Below, one piece after another: positions 22,963-32,221 of a stretch of DNA of 64,000 bases. Under the pieces are notes generated by a model. The model saw only the letters and a program-made list of their open reading frames with translations, was not told the origin of the DNA and did no database searches. The DNA is from Deinococcus seoulensis (lineage in GTDB: Bacteria > Deinococcota > Deinococci > Deinococcales > Deinococcaceae): NCBI RefSeq assembly GCF_014648115.1, contig NZ_BMQM01000002.1:245010-309009 (forward strand), written 5' to 3'. A program made the position numbers and the translations under genes. Position 1 is the stretch's first letter. Each line of letters starts with the position of its first letter.

Positions 22963-22989
22963 TTGCACTTGAGAAAACAAAGTTACTGT
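22963..22989 (+). promoter_or_regulatory. Likely promoter of the MFS gene
   Basis: TTGCAC at 22963-22968 and TACTGT at 22984-22989, separated by 15 bp (short of the ideal 17). TACTGT ends six bases before the ATG at 22996, which favours that start over the upstream in-frame ATG at 22963, which coincides with the -35 position. The stretch is AT-rich compared with its surroundings. Confidence 0.55.
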
Positions 22990-22995
22990 GTGGGT

Positions 22996-24216
22996 ATGTC
23001 CGCACCCCTCACCCGTCCCGCCACGCTCGCCTCTGCCCACCCGCCGACAGCCGCAGGCGCCGCGCCCGACCGCCTGACCCAGGTCACGCTGCTGCTGCTC
23101 TCCACGCTGACCATCATGAGCGGCGCCACCATCGCCCCCGCACTGCCCGCCATGCAGGCGCACTTCGCGGACGTCCCGAACGCCGCCTTCCTGGTCAAGC
23201 TGTCCCTGACCATCGTGGGACTGGTCATCGCGCTGACCGCCCCGCTCAGCGGCGTGCTGGCCGACCGCTACGGCCGCCGCCCGGTGCTGCTGGCCTCGCT
23301 GGTGCTGTACGCGCTGGGCGGCGGCGCGGGATTGATCGCGGACTCCATCGGGTCGCTGCTGGCCGGACGGATCGTGCTGGGGCTGGCCGTGGCAGGCACC
23401 ATGACGGCCGCCGGGGCGCTCGTGAACGACCTGTTCAGCGGCCCGGCCCGCGGGAAGTTCCTGAGTCAGCAGGCGGCGTTCGGGAACTTCGGCGGCGCGG
23501 TCCTGATGCCGCTCGGAGGCCTGCTGGCCGCCGCGTCGTGGCGCGCCCCGTTCGCGCTGTACCTGATCGCGCTGCTGCTGATCCCCCTGACCCTGCGGCT
23601 GGCCGGGGGCCTGCCCGCCCCGCTGCCCACCGACACCGCCCAGGACTCCAGGCCCCGCTGGGCCAGCATCGGCGTGATCTACGCCCTGTCGGTCGGGTAC
23701 ATGATCGTGTTCTACCTGATGCCCACCCAGGGACCGTTCCTGCTGCGCACGCTGGGCGCCGCGCCCGCCGTGACCGGGTTGCTGCTGGGGGCGTTCACGC
23801 TGGTCGCGGCGATCACCTCGCTGGTGTACTCGCGGTTCACCGGGCGCTTTCACTCGCAGCGGACGGCGGCGCTGGGCCTGATCCTGCTGGCCGCCGGGTG
23901 GCTGACCGTGTCCGGCGCGGACACCGTCACGGGCGCGCTGCTGGGCCTGATCCTGGGCGGCATGGGCGGCGGGCTGGTCTTCCCGAACCTGTACACCTGG
24001 CTGGCCGACCTGACGCCCCCCGCGTGGCGCGGCCGGGTCACGGCGGGCATGAGCAGCGCCATCTTCCTGGGGCAGTTCCTGAGCCCGGTCCTGCTGACCA
24101 GTCAGCCGGGCCACGAGGGCCTGATCTTCCGGGTGGGCGCGCTGCTGGCCGCCGTGATGAGCGCCGCGCTGGTGGCCTTCAGCCTGCGCCGCGCACGGGC
24201 CACCACGGCAGGCTGA
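22996..24216 (+). CDS. Major facilitator superfamily transporter
   Basis: 406 aa with about 12 hydrophobic helices. The conserved loop 2-3 motif is present as [14 protein letters not shown], and helix 1 contains [18 protein letters not shown] as in drug:H+ antiporters (DHA1-like). Start set at 22996 ([13 protein letters not shown]) from the -10 spacing. It ends 3 bp from the convergent acetyltransferase gene, with no room for a separate terminator. Probably exports a small hydrophobic compound; substrate unknown and no local regulator is seen. Confidence 0.88.
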   Translation: MSAPLTRPATLASAHPPTAAGAAPDRLTQVTLLLLSTLTIMSGATIAPALPAMQAHFADVPNAAFLVKLSLTIVGLVIALTAPLSGVLADRYGRRPVLLASLVLYALGGGAGLIADSIGSLLAGRIVLGLAVAGTMTAAGALVNDLFSGPARGKFLSQQAAFGNFGGAVLMPLGGLLAAASWRAPFALYLIALLLIPLTLRLAGGLPAPLPTDTAQDSRPRWASIGVIYALSVGYMIVFYLMPTQGPFLLRTLGAAPAVTGLLLGAFTLVAAITSLVYSRFTGRFHSQRTAALGLILLAAGWLTVSGADTVTGALLGLILGGMGGGLVFPNLYTWLADLTPPAWRGRVTAGMSSAIFLGQFLSPVLLTSQPGHEGLIFRVGALLAAVMSAALVAFSLRRARATTAG

Positions 24217-24219
24217 CCT

Positions 24220-24843
24220 TCAGTCCAGCCGTAACCCGAACGTGAGTGCGCCCGGTGTGTGCGCCAGTTCGGCGGGGTGCAGTTCCGTGAAGCCCAGGTG
24301 CCGGTAGAAGCCCTGGGCGCTGACGTTGCGCGTCCCGACGCCCAGGTGCACGCCGGGCGATCCGGCGGCCCGCAGTGCGTCCAGCAGCGTGTGCATCAGG
24401 GCGCGGCCCCGGCCGCCTCCCTGCATGCGGGGCAGCAGGTCGATGTGCAGGTGCGACGGGTACGTGCCCAGCAGCTCGCGCGGCGCGCGGGGCGGGTGGT
24501 GGATCAGGTGCGCGATCCGCTCGTCCGGGGTGCGCCCGGCGGGCGGGGTGGCCTGCGGGTCCGGGTACTGGAGGCGCAGTGGCGGCCACCACTCGCGTTC
24601 CAGGGTGTCCTCGAAGGCGGCGGTGTCCGGCGTGCCCAGCACGTACCCGCCCACGCCCAGGGTGTCCTCCAGCACGAAGGCGAAGTCCGGCGCGAAGCTC
24701 AGGTACGGCGCGGCGTACACCTGCCCCAGCAGCAGCGGGTCGCGGTACAGGTGCGTGGCGTCCTGGCCGCTGTCGCCGGTATGCAGGCAGATGCCGAGCA
24801 GAGCGGCGCGGTCGGATTCGCGGGCGGGGCGCAGGGTGACCAT
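24220..24843 (-). CDS. GNAT-family N-acetyltransferase
   Basis: 207 aa. Starts [20 protein letters not shown], typical of the GNAT N terminus; acetyl-CoA loop [20 protein letters not shown] (motif A, Q/RxxGxG/A-like) and C-terminal [16 protein letters not shown] motif B. An unusual insertion between beta strands ([20 protein letters not shown]) resembles the long GNAT group related to human OGA acetyltransferase-like domains. ATG at 24843 is preferred; the same frame stays open far upstream only because it is antisense to ruvA. Substrate unknown. Confidence 0.85.
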   Translation of the reverse strand: MVTLRPARESDRAALLGICLHTGDSGQDATHLYRDPLLLGQVYAAPYLSFAPDFAFVLEDTLGVGGYVLGTPDTAAFEDTLEREWWPPLRLQYPDPQATPPAGRTPDERIAHLIHHPPRAPRELLGTYPSHLHIDLLPRMQGGGRGRALMHTLLDALRAAGSPGVHLGVGTRNVSAQGFYRHLGFTELHPAELAHTPGALTFGLRLD

Positions 24844-24945
24844 GCCCCGCAGTGCAGCACACCGGCGGGCCGCGCGGGGTGGGAGGTGGTGCGAACCTGC
24901 CGCCCGCCGCTGTTTCTGTTCACAGCGGAATGTACACTGGTGGGG

Positions 24946-25548
24946 ATGATTGCCTACCTGTCCGGCGTGGTCCGGGAAATTCGTGAACACAGCGCCGTGA
25001 TCGTGGCGGGCGGCGTGGGGTACGAGGTGCAGTGCCCGTCCAGCACCCTGGGAAAACTCACGGCGGGCGAGACGGCCGAACTGAACACCCGCTTCGTCGT
25101 CCGCGAGGACGCGCAACTGCTGTTCGGCTTTCACGACACCGACAGCGGGCGGCTGTTCGACCTGCTGACCAGCGTGAGCGGCGTGGGGCCGCGCATGGGA
25201 CTGGCGATGCTGTCGGCCATGCCGGTCAGCGCGCTGGCCGCCGGACTGCTGGGCGGCGACGTGAAACTCCTGAGCAGCGTCAGCGGCGTGGGCAAGAAGA
25301 CCGCCGAGCGACTGGTCCTGGAATTGCAGGGCAAGGTGCCCGAGCACCTGGCGGCCCCGGCGGCGGGCGGCGCGGGCGTCAAGGCGGCGCGGGTCACGAC
25401 CACCGCCGGGCGTGACGCGGTGGACGCCCTGCTGGCCCTGGGGTTCCGGGAGGCGCAGGTGCGGGCGGTCGTGGCCGAACTGCTGGCCGCCGACGCGGAC
25501 CTGAGCGCCGACGGCCTGATCCGCCGGGCGCTCGGTCGCCTGCGGTGA
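24946..25548 (+). CDS. ruvA: Holliday junction branch migration protein RuvA
   Basis: 200 aa, standard length. OB-fold N terminus (MIAYLSGVVREIREHSAVIV), two helix-hairpin-helix motifs (LTSVSGVGPRMGLAMLS; SSVSGVGKKTAERLVLELQGK) and a C-terminal UBA-like domain III (AVDALLALGFREAQVRAVVAEL). RuvA tetramers bind four-way junctions and load RuvB. TACACT (24933-24938) ends seven bases before the ATG. The stop overlaps the next start (GTGA), so it is co-transcribed with the ltrA-like gene; ruvB and ruvC are not here. Confidence 0.97.
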   Translation: MIAYLSGVVREIREHSAVIVAGGVGYEVQCPSSTLGKLTAGETAELNTRFVVREDAQLLFGFHDTDSGRLFDLLTSVSGVGPRMGLAMLSAMPVSALAAGLLGGDVKLLSSVSGVGKKTAERLVLELQGKVPEHLAAPAAGGAGVKAARVTTTAGRDAVDALLALGFREAQVRAVVAELLAADADLSADGLIRRALGRLR

Positions 25549-26978
25549 CCTCCGGGAATCACGACACCCAGGCGGGAGGTGACGCGCAGGCGGGCGTCAG
25601 CGGGCCAGTCCCACCGATCGGCGCCCCGCCGGAACCGGACGCCGGGGCCGAAGACGGGGCCAGTCCGGCCAACCCGACCAGCGGGGACAGCGGGAACGGA
25701 GCGCAGAGCGAACCGACGCAGCGGGTCACGTGGCTGGAACTGTTCTACGACCTGATCTTCGTGGTGGCGTTCGATCAGCTGGCCCTGCGGCTGGGGGACG
25801 CGCGCAGCCCCGAGAACCTGCTGGTGTTCGGCCTGACGTTCACGGCGGTGTGGTGGGCCTGGGCGAACAACACCCTGTTCGCCGCGCGGTACGGCAACGA
25901 GCGGCGCACCTACCGGATGGTGACGCTGGCACAACTGCTGACCATGACGCTGCTGGCCATGACGCTGCGCGGCGACCTGAGCGACACCGGCGTGTGGTTC
26001 GCCCTGGCGTACGGCGTGAATCACCTGTTGCAGGCGGGCCTGTACCTGCGGGCGTCCCGGACGGTCACGGCCGATCAGATGCCGCCGGGAGCCGGGGACA
26101 CCGGGGACGCCGGCGTGGAGGGGCGGGCGCTGTTCGCACGGCGAATGGCCGGCACGTTCGCGCTGGCGGCCGCCGTGTGGGTCGCCTCGGCGTTCCTGCC
26201 GGGCGGCAGCGCCGCGCAACTGCTGGCCTGGCTGGCCGCGCTGCTGATCGACGGGTTGCGCGTGCCGCTGGTCCGCAGCGGCGAGCGGCACGCCCCGCCG
26301 CACGCCGATCACCTGCCCGAACGGGTGGGACTGCTGCAGATCATCGCGCTGGGCGCCATCGTGACCGAGATCGTCACCGGGGGCCGCCAGCAGGCCCTGA
26401 CGCCCGCCGCGCTGCTGCCCGCCATGGGGGGCGTCCTGACCGTCGTGGCGCTGTGGCAGCTGTACTTCTCGCAGGCGCGTACGCTGCCGCTGCTGGAAAC
26501 CCGCCGCGCCGGGCAGGTCCGGCACCTGCTGGCGTGGCTGTACGCGCACCTGCCGTTCACGGTCAGCGTGGTGATGCTGGGCGTGGGCCTGGGCCATACC
26601 CTCGGCAGCGCCGACCCGGCCGAGGACGCCGCGTACCAGAAACTGCTGACGTTCCCGCTGGCCGGGGCGTTCCTGTCCCTGGCCTTCCTGCGACTGAACG
26701 CCCTGCGCATCACGCGGCGCACCCGGCGGGACCGCAGCCTGCTGACCCTGCTGCTGGGCGGGGTGCTGGCGGCGACCCTGGCAGTCCCGGACCTGGATAC
26801 GCCCCGGCTGCTGCTGCTGGTCACGGCCCTCAGCGTGGCGGTGGCGGGCGTAGTGTCCACCGACCCCGCCACGCGCCGCCTGAACGTCATCGAGGAACAC
26901 GTCATCGAGGAACACGTCATCGAGGAACAGAGCCTGGACGCCGACCCGGAGGACGGCCCGCCCGACCCGACCCGCTGA
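25545..26978 (+). CDS. ltrA: LtrA-like (low temperature requirement A) membrane protein
   Basis: 477 aa. After a 60-residue Gly/Ala/Asn-rich N terminus comes the LtrA signature TWLELFYDLIFVVAFDQLA, then about 11 hydrophobic helices (including FTAVWWAWANNTLFAARYG). The family is named from a Listeria cold-growth mutant; its activity is not established. GTG start in a 4 bp overlap with ruvA. The C terminus has three exact copies of a VIEEH unit coded by a 15 bp tandem repeat (26888-26932), probably a slippage product. Confidence 0.88.
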   Translation: MTSGNHDTQAGGDAQAGVSGPVPPIGAPPEPDAGAEDGASPANPTSGDSGNGAQSEPTQRVTWLELFYDLIFVVAFDQLALRLGDARSPENLLVFGLTFTAVWWAWANNTLFAARYGNERRTYRMVTLAQLLTMTLLAMTLRGDLSDTGVWFALAYGVNHLLQAGLYLRASRTVTADQMPPGAGDTGDAGVEGRALFARRMAGTFALAAAVWVASAFLPGGSAAQLLAWLAALLIDGLRVPLVRSGERHAPPHADHLPERVGLLQIIALGAIVTEIVTGGRQQALTPAALLPAMGGVLTVVALWQLYFSQARTLPLLETRRAGQVRHLLAWLYAHLPFTVSVVMLGVGLGHTLGSADPAEDAAYQKLLTFPLAGAFLSLAFLRLNALRITRRTRRDRSLLTLLLGGVLAATLAVPDLDTPRLLLLVTALSVAVAGVVSTDPATRRLNVIEEHVIEEHVIEEQSLDADPEDGPPDPTR

Positions 26979-27071
26979 GCGTGGGGGCGAAACTGGCCCT
27001 TACCTGTCATCAGTGGTGCGGACAGGTTCATAACTTCAGGGCAGACCAGCGATGAACACGCAGAGTTTACC

Positions 27072-27092
27072 CCTCCCCCTTGAGGGGGGAGG
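27072..27092. terminator. Palindrome downstream of ltrA, possible terminator
   Basis: CCTCCCCC (27072-27079) pairs with GGGGGGAGG (27084-27092) around TTGA. This CCCCTTGAGGGGG motif is a palindrome commonly dispersed in GC-rich genomes. It is the only hairpin between ltrA and the isomerase gene besides the miniature element, so it may serve both convergent genes. The rest of 26979-27182 shows no gene. Confidence 0.45.
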
Positions 27093-27182
27093 CTGGGAGG
27101 GGGTGAGCAGGATTGGCGTTACAGAAGACGTGTTCCATACTTTTCCCCTCTAGCGCCTGAACAGTGTCCGCACCATTGGTCA

Positions 27183-27318
27183 TACGGACTGCCGTTTGTT
27201 TCGCTGACAATCCGGAACTTCACCGCCCCTGCCAGCTCCACGCCCGGAACCCGCCCGGCTCCTCCTCGCATCCGCTCGGACCCAGTGGTCTTTGCAGCCC
27301 ATTCAATCGGAGTCCGTA
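27183..27318 (-). mobile_element. Miniature inverted-repeat element, complete copy B
   Basis: 136 bp; left end TACGGACTGCCGTTTG, right end reading inward TACGGACTCCGATTG. Exact direct TCA repeats flank it (27180-27182 and 27319-27321), and the right one is the stop codon (TGA) of the isomerase gene on the minus strand. The hairpin end faces the gene. The inner sequence is nearly identical to copies E and F (CTGACAATCCGGAACTTCAC, CATCCGCTCGGA). Confidence 0.85.
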
Positions 27319-28371
27319 TCAGAGGGGGGGGCGGGCGTGCAGGTCGTCCAGGTCCGCGTACCCGCCCACGAACAGCGCGACCCGCAGCTCGTGAATGAAC
27401 TGCCGCAGCCAGTCCTCGGCGGCGTCGGCGCTGTCCAGGGCGGGTTCCAGCAGTGGGCGGGCCACGGCGACCACCTGCGCGCCGAGGCTCAGGGCGCGGG
27501 CGGCGTCCAGTCCCGTGCGAATCCCGCCGGACGCGATCAGGGGCGTGCCCGGCGCGACCTGCCGCGCTTCACGTAGCGCCTGCGCGGTCGGGATGCCCAG
27601 GTCGCACAGGTCCGGCGTGCGCACCTGCCCGTGATGCACCAGCTGCTCGACCCGCGCCCAGCTGGTCCCGCCCGCCCCGGCCACGTCCAGCGCCGCGAAA
27701 CCCGCACCCGCCACGCCCTGCACGGTCCGGCAGTCCAGGCCGTGCCCGACTTCCTTCAGGATCACCGGGAACGGCAGCGTGGGCACCAGCGCGGCCAGCC
27801 GGTCGGTCAGGCCGGTCCAGCGGGTGTCACCGCCGGGTTGCAGCGCCTCCTGAAGGGGGTTGACGTGAATGGCCAGGGCGTCCGCGCCGACCTCCTGCAC
27901 GGCCCGCGCAGCGTGCGTGCCGTCGTAGCCGAGCAGGAACTGCGCGCCGCCCAGGTTCCCGACGAGCAGGATGTCCGGCGCCCACTCGCGCACCATGAAA
28001 CTGGCGCGGGCATGCGGGCGTTCCAGCATCACGCGCTGCGAGCCGAGCATCATGCCGATGCCCAGGCGCTGCGCGGCCGTGGCGAGGTTCCGGTTGATGC
28101 GTCCGGCCGCGTCGGCCCCGCCGGTCATCGCGCCGATCAGGACCGGGGCGCGCAGCAGGCGGCCCAGGAAGGTCACGCGCAGGTCCACGTCCTCCAGGTC
28201 ACGTTCCGGCAGGGCACGGTACGGCCACGGCACGCCCTCCAGGCCGGTGGTGCGCGCGGCGTACTGGCTGTCCGGGCGCAGGCAGGCCTCGATGTGCCGC
28301 AGTTTGCGCTGCTCGATGGCGCTGCCTGCCGGGGGGCCGCTCTGGGCGGGGGTGAGGGGGGCGTCGGTCAC
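27319..28371 (-). CDS. fni: Type 2 isopentenyl-diphosphate delta-isomerase (FMN)
   Basis: 350 aa. FMN-dependent TIM-barrel isomerase interconverting IPP and DMAPP. Motifs: IGAMTGGADAAGRINRNLA, MMLGSQRVMLE, HVNPLQEALQPGGD, ILKEVGHGLD, DVAGAGGTSWARVE and ASGGIRTGLDAARAL, all typical of the family. The GTG at 28371 is chosen: TACGCT lies seven bases upstream and the longer frame (to 28491) overlaps the tRNA promoter. Complements dxs in isoprenoid synthesis. Its TGA stop is also a flank of miniature element copy B. Confidence 0.95.
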   Translation of the reverse strand: MTDAPLTPAQSGPPAGSAIEQRKLRHIEACLRPDSQYAARTTGLEGVPWPYRALPERDLEDVDLRVTFLGRLLRAPVLIGAMTGGADAAGRINRNLATAAQRLGIGMMLGSQRVMLERPHARASFMVREWAPDILLVGNLGGAQFLLGYDGTHAARAVQEVGADALAIHVNPLQEALQPGGDTRWTGLTDRLAALVPTLPFPVILKEVGHGLDCRTVQGVAGAGFAALDVAGAGGTSWARVEQLVHHGQVRTPDLCDLGIPTAQALREARQVAPGTPLIASGGIRTGLDAARALSLGAQVVAVARPLLEPALDSADAAEDWLRQFIHELRVALFVGGYADLDDLHARPPL

Positions 28372-28493
28372 GGGGTTCAGCGTAGCGGGCGCGGGCGGGA
28401 TGGGCGGTGGGATTCCCCCCGAAACGGCCCCCCTCCGGCACCTGTCGGGGGTGGGACGTGCAGCACGGCAAAAACGTGCAGCGTGACACAAAG

Positions 28494-28522
28494 TTGACAG
28501 TTCCGGAAACCCGAGGTACTAT
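28494..28522 (+). promoter_or_regulatory. Near-consensus sigma-70 promoter for the initiator tRNA
   Basis: TTGACA at 28494-28499, a 17 bp spacer, and TACTAT at 28517-28522. This is the best promoter in the window, as expected for a stable RNA gene. Transcription would begin near 28529, leaving a leader of about 62 nt before the tRNA. Confidence 0.85.
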
Positions 28523-28588
28523 TCCTGAGCACTGAGGGCGGGAACGAAAGAAACCGCGACGCAGACGCACAAAAAGTTCAACCAGAGT

Positions 28589-28667
<79 letters not shown>

Positions 28668-28671
28668 AACG

Positions 28672-28694
28672 CCCCCACTCCGGTGGGGGTTTTT
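28672..28694 (+). terminator. Intrinsic terminator of the initiator tRNA
   Basis: CCCCCAC (28672-28678) pairs with GTGGGGG (28683-28689), followed by five T residues. A textbook Rho-independent terminator, and one of few in this window with a real T-tract. Confidence 0.9.
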
Positions 28695-28761
28695 CATTGT
28701 TGCTGGCCCCGTTGCTGGCTGGCCCGGGAACGGCAGGGGGCTGCGCGGCGTACTGTACGGC

Positions 28762-29262
28762 GTGAGTCTCGCCTTCCTGATCTTCCTGGCCGCCTGGGTG
28801 ATCGGCATGATCGGCACGTTCGTGCCAGCCGTGCCCGCCACCATCATCATCTTCCTGGGGTCCGTCGCCGCGACCCTGGTCGACGGGTTCCAGCCGTGGC
28901 CGGACCTGCCGTTCCTGCTGACCTTCCTACTGATCACGGTCGCCATCAGCATGGTCGACAACGTCGCCTCGGCGTGGGGGGCCCGCCGGTATGGTGGGAG
29001 CCGCCAGGCCGTGTGGGGCGCGCTGATCGGCGGTCTGGTCGGTATCTTCATTCCGTTCGGGCTGATCGTCGGGCCGCTGGCCGGCGCACTGATCGCGGAA
29101 CTGCTGGTCGTGCGTAAACCCCCGCTGGACGCCGCGCGGGCCGCGTGGGGCACCCTGATCGGCCTGCTCGCCGGACTGGCCGCCAAACTCGTGCTGCACC
29201 TGCTGATCGGCCTGTACGAACTGTGGCGGCTGTGGGACCCCGCCCGGTCCATCTTCGGCTGA
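28762..29262 (+). CDS. DUF456-family membrane protein
   Basis: 166 aa with three or four hydrophobic helices separated by short loops. The pattern [22 protein letters not shown], then [16 protein letters not shown] and [15 protein letters not shown] (Gly-zipper-like helices) matches DUF456. GTG start; TACTGT (28751-28756) ends five bases upstream. Family function is unknown. It ends just before a strong bidirectional hairpin. Confidence 0.85.
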   Translation: MSLAFLIFLAAWVIGMIGTFVPAVPATIIIFLGSVAATLVDGFQPWPDLPFLLTFLLITVAISMVDNVASAWGARRYGGSRQAVWGALIGGLVGIFIPFGLIVGPLAGALIAELLVVRKPPLDAARAAWGTLIGLLAGLAAKLVLHLLIGLYELWRLWDPARSIFG

Positions 29263-29276
29263 ACCGCACCCACCAC

Positions 29277-29315
29277 GCGCAGGGGGCCGCCCGGCAACTG
29301 GGCGGCCCCCTGCGC
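29277..29315. terminator. Bidirectional hairpin terminator, 16 bp stem
   Basis: GCGCAGGGGGCCGCCC (29277-29292) pairs perfectly with 29300-29315 around a 7-base loop. It lies between convergent genes, 14 bp from the DUF456 stop and 8 bp from the stop of the membrane protein on the other strand. Confidence 0.75.
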
Positions 29316-29323
29316 GCATTGTC

Positions 29324-30052
29324 TCAGCGCTGGAACAGCAGGGGCGCCAGCGCGATGAACCCCACCGCCAGCGCCGGCACGAGCGGCAGCAGCGCCCCCA
29401 GCAGCGCACGGCCGGGCCGCCCGGTCAACTCACGGAACGCCGGGAAGCTCAGCGCGCACTGCGCGGCCGTGCCCAGCATCGTCACGGCCAGCAGCAGGAA
29501 CGCGGCGGGCGTGCGGGCCAGTCCGGCCAGCGCCAGCCGCTGCACCGCCTGACTGTCCTGCCCGGCCTGCGCCAGCGCGTCGGGGGCAGGCATCCACGCC
29601 GCCTGCGGGGTCAGGAACGCCACGACCGTCACCAGCAGGTACAGCGGCGGCAGCAGCGCGAAACTCGCGCCGTACACCTCGGCCGCCCGGCCCGCCCGCC
29701 CGGCACCCAGCCAGCCCAGCAGCCACATTAGCAGGAACGTGAACATCGCCAGGAACGCCCCGCCGATGGCGTTCGTCACGTGCACCAGCACCGGGGACGC
29801 GCCGCCCGCCACCTCGGCCGCCAGGGTCACGGACGGACGCACCAGCGCCGCGTACGCCACGCCGGACAGCACCGCGCTGAGCGCCGCGACGCCCAGGTAA
29901 CGCCACGCGACCGGGTCGGTCGGGGCCAGCCGCTGCGCGAACACGCGCGGGCCGGTCAGGAACTCGGTGGGAAGCGGGGCCGCCTCGGAAGGCGCGGCCG
30001 CCGGACGGGACGCCTGCGGGCGGCGGGACGGTCGGGAATCAGGACGGGCCAT
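29324..30052 (-). CDS. Yip1-like integral membrane protein
   Basis: 242 aa; a Pro/Arg/Ser-rich cytoplasmic tail, then five to six hydrophobic helices (VAALSAVLSGVAYAALV; FLAMFTFLLMWLLGWLG; LLPPLYLLVTVVAFL; LLALVTMLGTA-type segment; ALLPLVPALAVGFIAL). The arrangement resembles Yip1-domain proteins; function unknown. Of three possible starts (30088, 30064, 30052), 30052 is preferred because TACCAT at plus-strand 30063-30068 would overlap the others. It is followed on the plus-strand side by a CPBP protease gene in the same direction. Confidence 0.65.
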   Translation of the reverse strand: MARPDSRPSRRPQASRPAAAPSEAAPLPTEFLTGPRVFAQRLAPTDPVAWRYLGVAALSAVLSGVAYAALVRPSVTLAAEVAGGASPVLVHVTNAIGGAFLAMFTFLLMWLLGWLGAGRAGRAAEVYGASFALLPPLYLLVTVVAFLTPQAAWMPAPDALAQAGQDSQAVQRLALAGLARTPAAFLLLAVTMLGTAAQCALSFPAFRELTGRPGRALLGALLPLVPALAVGFIALAPLLFQR

Positions 30053-30104
30053 AAGCTCCGCCATGGTAGCCCCCACCACCGCAGGCACCCCCGCACGGGG
30101 ATGA

Positions 30105-31073
30105 TCAGCGGCCCTGGAGAGACGCGCGGACCGTGCCCAGCCACTCGGCGACGCCCGGCACGGTCAGCAGCAGTGCGCTCAGGCCGAACAGCAGCACGAC
30201 CACGTACGCCCCGCTGAGCCACGGGCCCGGCGCGGACCGCTCCTGCGGATCGGCTTTCGGGGTCAGCCACAGGTGCAGTACGACCAGCACGACCGTTCCG
30301 AACAGCGCCGCGCCGATCGCCAGCGGCACCTTCAGGGCCGGGTTCGACAGCATCTCGGTCGCCTGCGCCGGGTCGGTCGGCAGGCGCCCGGCCAGGAACG
30401 CGCCCAGGCCCAGCGCGACAGTGTTGTTCAGCACGTGAATGATCACGGCGTTCCACACGCTGCCCGTGTGCTGCGTCACGCGCGCCAGCACGTACGCCAG
30501 CGGCAGGATACCGACCACACTGACCGGCGCGCCGTGCGCCACCGCGAACGCCACGGACGACGTGAGCGCCGCCACCCCGAACCCCACCGCGCGCTCGTGC
30601 CCGCGCATCATCAGGCCCCGGAACGCGACCTCCTCGGCCACCGGGACCAGCACGCCCGCCGCCAGCAGCAGCACCCACAGGTCCACGCCGCTGCTCAGGA
30701 ACTGCGGGGTGCTGCCGGCCGTCTCCGGGAACAGCGTCACGAACGCCAGCACGAACGCCCGCGACGCCAGGAACGCCAGCACGAACGCCGCCACCGCCAC
30801 GCCCCACGCGGGCGGCGTGCGCCAGCGCACATCCCGGAACAGTGCGTCCAGCGGCCCCCGGAACACGGTCAGGCCCACCAGCACCACCACTGCGAACGCT
30901 CCCAACAGCGACACGCCCAGCGGCAACCCCAGCGCAATCAGCCCTGCGGATACCGCGTTCTGCACCAGCAGCAACGCCAGCGCCGCCCGGTTGCCATCCA
31001 CCGCCCGCACCCCACGCGGCGCGGGCACGTCAGGCGAATCGGCGGGCGCAGGCACGGAATCCGGAACGGTCAT
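30105..31073 (-). CDS. CPBP-family intramembrane glutamic/metalloprotease
   Basis: 322 aa, about eight membrane helices. The three conserved ABI/CPBP motifs are visible: [14 protein letters not shown] (EExxxR), FAVAHG (FxxxH) and HVLNNTVAL. These proteins cleave membrane substrates; known members process CAAX proteins or act in bacteriocin immunity and signalling. TAGGCT (minus strand, plus 31081-31086) lies seven bases before the ATG at 31073, supporting this over the longer frame. Target unknown. Confidence 0.88.
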   Translation of the reverse strand: MTVPDSVPAPADSPDVPAPRGVRAVDGNRAALALLLVQNAVSAGLIALGLPLGVSLLGAFAVVVLVGLTVFRGPLDALFRDVRWRTPPAWGVAVAAFVLAFLASRAFVLAFVTLFPETAGSTPQFLSSGVDLWVLLLAAGVLVPVAEEVAFRGLMMRGHERAVGFGVAALTSSVAFAVAHGAPVSVVGILPLAYVLARVTQHTGSVWNAVIIHVLNNTVALGLGAFLAGRLPTDPAQATEMLSNPALKVPLAIGAALFGTVVLVVLHLWLTPKADPQERSAPGPWLSGAYVVVLLFGLSALLLTVPGVAEWLGTVRASLQGR

Positions 31074-31167
31074 GCCCCCGAGCCTACCGCGCCCACCCGG
31101 CACGGCGCGTCAACGGAAAGTTGAGGAGCGGGGGGCGGGAACAGCGTGTCCGCCTGCCACCCACCCC

Positions 31168-32184
31168 CTACGCCGTCAGGACGCGGACCGCTCCGGCCAG
31201 CGCCTCGTCGTCGATCTGGTGGTGCAGCACGAAGCGCACGGAATCCGGCCCCAGCGCGTTGCACAGCACGCCCTGCTGCGCCCAGCGGTCGGCGTGCGCG
31301 GCAGCGTCCGGCACGGTGGCGTAGATGATGTTCGTCTGCACGGCCGCCATGTTCACGTCGAAGCCCGCGTTCACCAGCGCCCCGGCCAGTTCACGGGTGC
31401 GGCGGTGATCCTCGGCCAGCCGGGCCGGGCCTTCCCGCAGGGCCACCAGTGCCGCCGCCGCCAGCACGCCCGCCTGCCGCATGCCGCCGCCCATCATCTT
31501 CCGGTACCGGTGCGCCTGCCGCATCTGGGCCGCGCTGCCGACCAGCACGCTGCCCACCGGGGCGCCCAGGCCCTTGCTGAGGCACACGCTGACCGTGTCG
31601 AACCGGGCCGTGATGTCCCTCAGCGGCACACCGAGAGACACCGCCGCGTTCAGCACCCGCGCCCCGTCCAGGTGCAGCGGCAGACCCTCCTCGGTCGCCA
31701 CCGTGCGAATCCCGTCCAGCACCGCCAGCGGAATCACCGTCCCGCCCGCCTTGTTGTGCGTGTTCTCCAGGCTGATCAACCCGCTCGGGGACTGGTGGAT
31801 GCTGCGGCGAATCGCGGCGCGCACGTCCTCCGGCGCGGGCACACCCAGCGGCGCGGGCACGAAGCGCGGCACCACGCCACTGAACGCCGCCATCATGCCC
31901 AGCTCCCACTCGTAGATGTGCGAGCCCTCCGCGCAGATGACCTCCTCGCCCCGCCGCGTGTGCAGCGCGATCGCCACCTGATTCGTCATCGTCCCCGACG
32001 GCATGAACAACCCCGCCTCATGCCCGGTCAGGCGCGCCAACTCGACCTGCAACTCGTTCACGGTCGGGTCCTCGCCATACACGTCATCCCCCACCCGCGC
32101 CTGCGCCATCGCCTCGCGCATGGCGGGCGTGGGGGTCGTGACGGTATCGGAACGCAGATCGGCAATCAGGCGGGAGGCAGTCAT
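31168..32184 (-). CDS. ltaE: Low-specificity L-threonine aldolase
   Basis: 338 aa, PLP-dependent, cleaving threonine or allo-threonine to glycine and acetaldehyde. Start motif [31 protein letters not shown], the PLP-region [13 protein letters not shown], and the lysine in [21 protein letters not shown] lies seven bases upstream of the ATG (plus-strand 32192-32197), so it is likely a leaderless single-gene transcript. No glycine-cleavage genes nearby. Confidence 0.94.
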   Translation of the reverse strand: MTASRLIADLRSDTVTTPTPAMREAMAQARVGDDVYGEDPTVNELQVELARLTGHEAGLFMPSGTMTNQVAIALHTRRGEEVICAEGSHIYEWELGMMAAFSGVVPRFVPAPLGVPAPEDVRAAIRRSIHQSPSGLISLENTHNKAGGTVIPLAVLDGIRTVATEEGLPLHLDGARVLNAAVSLGVPLRDITARFDTVSVCLSKGLGAPVGSVLVGSAAQMRQAHRYRKMMGGGMRQAGVLAAAALVALREGPARLAEDHRRTRELAGALVNAGFDVNMAAVQTNIIYATVPDAAAHADRWAQQGVLCNALGPDSVRFVLHHQIDDEALAGAVRVLTA

Positions 32185-32221
32185 GCCCCGGATGCTACGC
32201 CGCGCCGCACTGGACCGTGTC

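Noticed and set aside
20496..24245. 1249-codon open frame on the plus strand
   Set aside because: It runs antisense to metG and then out of frame with the MFS gene; composition is Gly/Val/Arg-rich shadow coding typical of GC-rich DNA.
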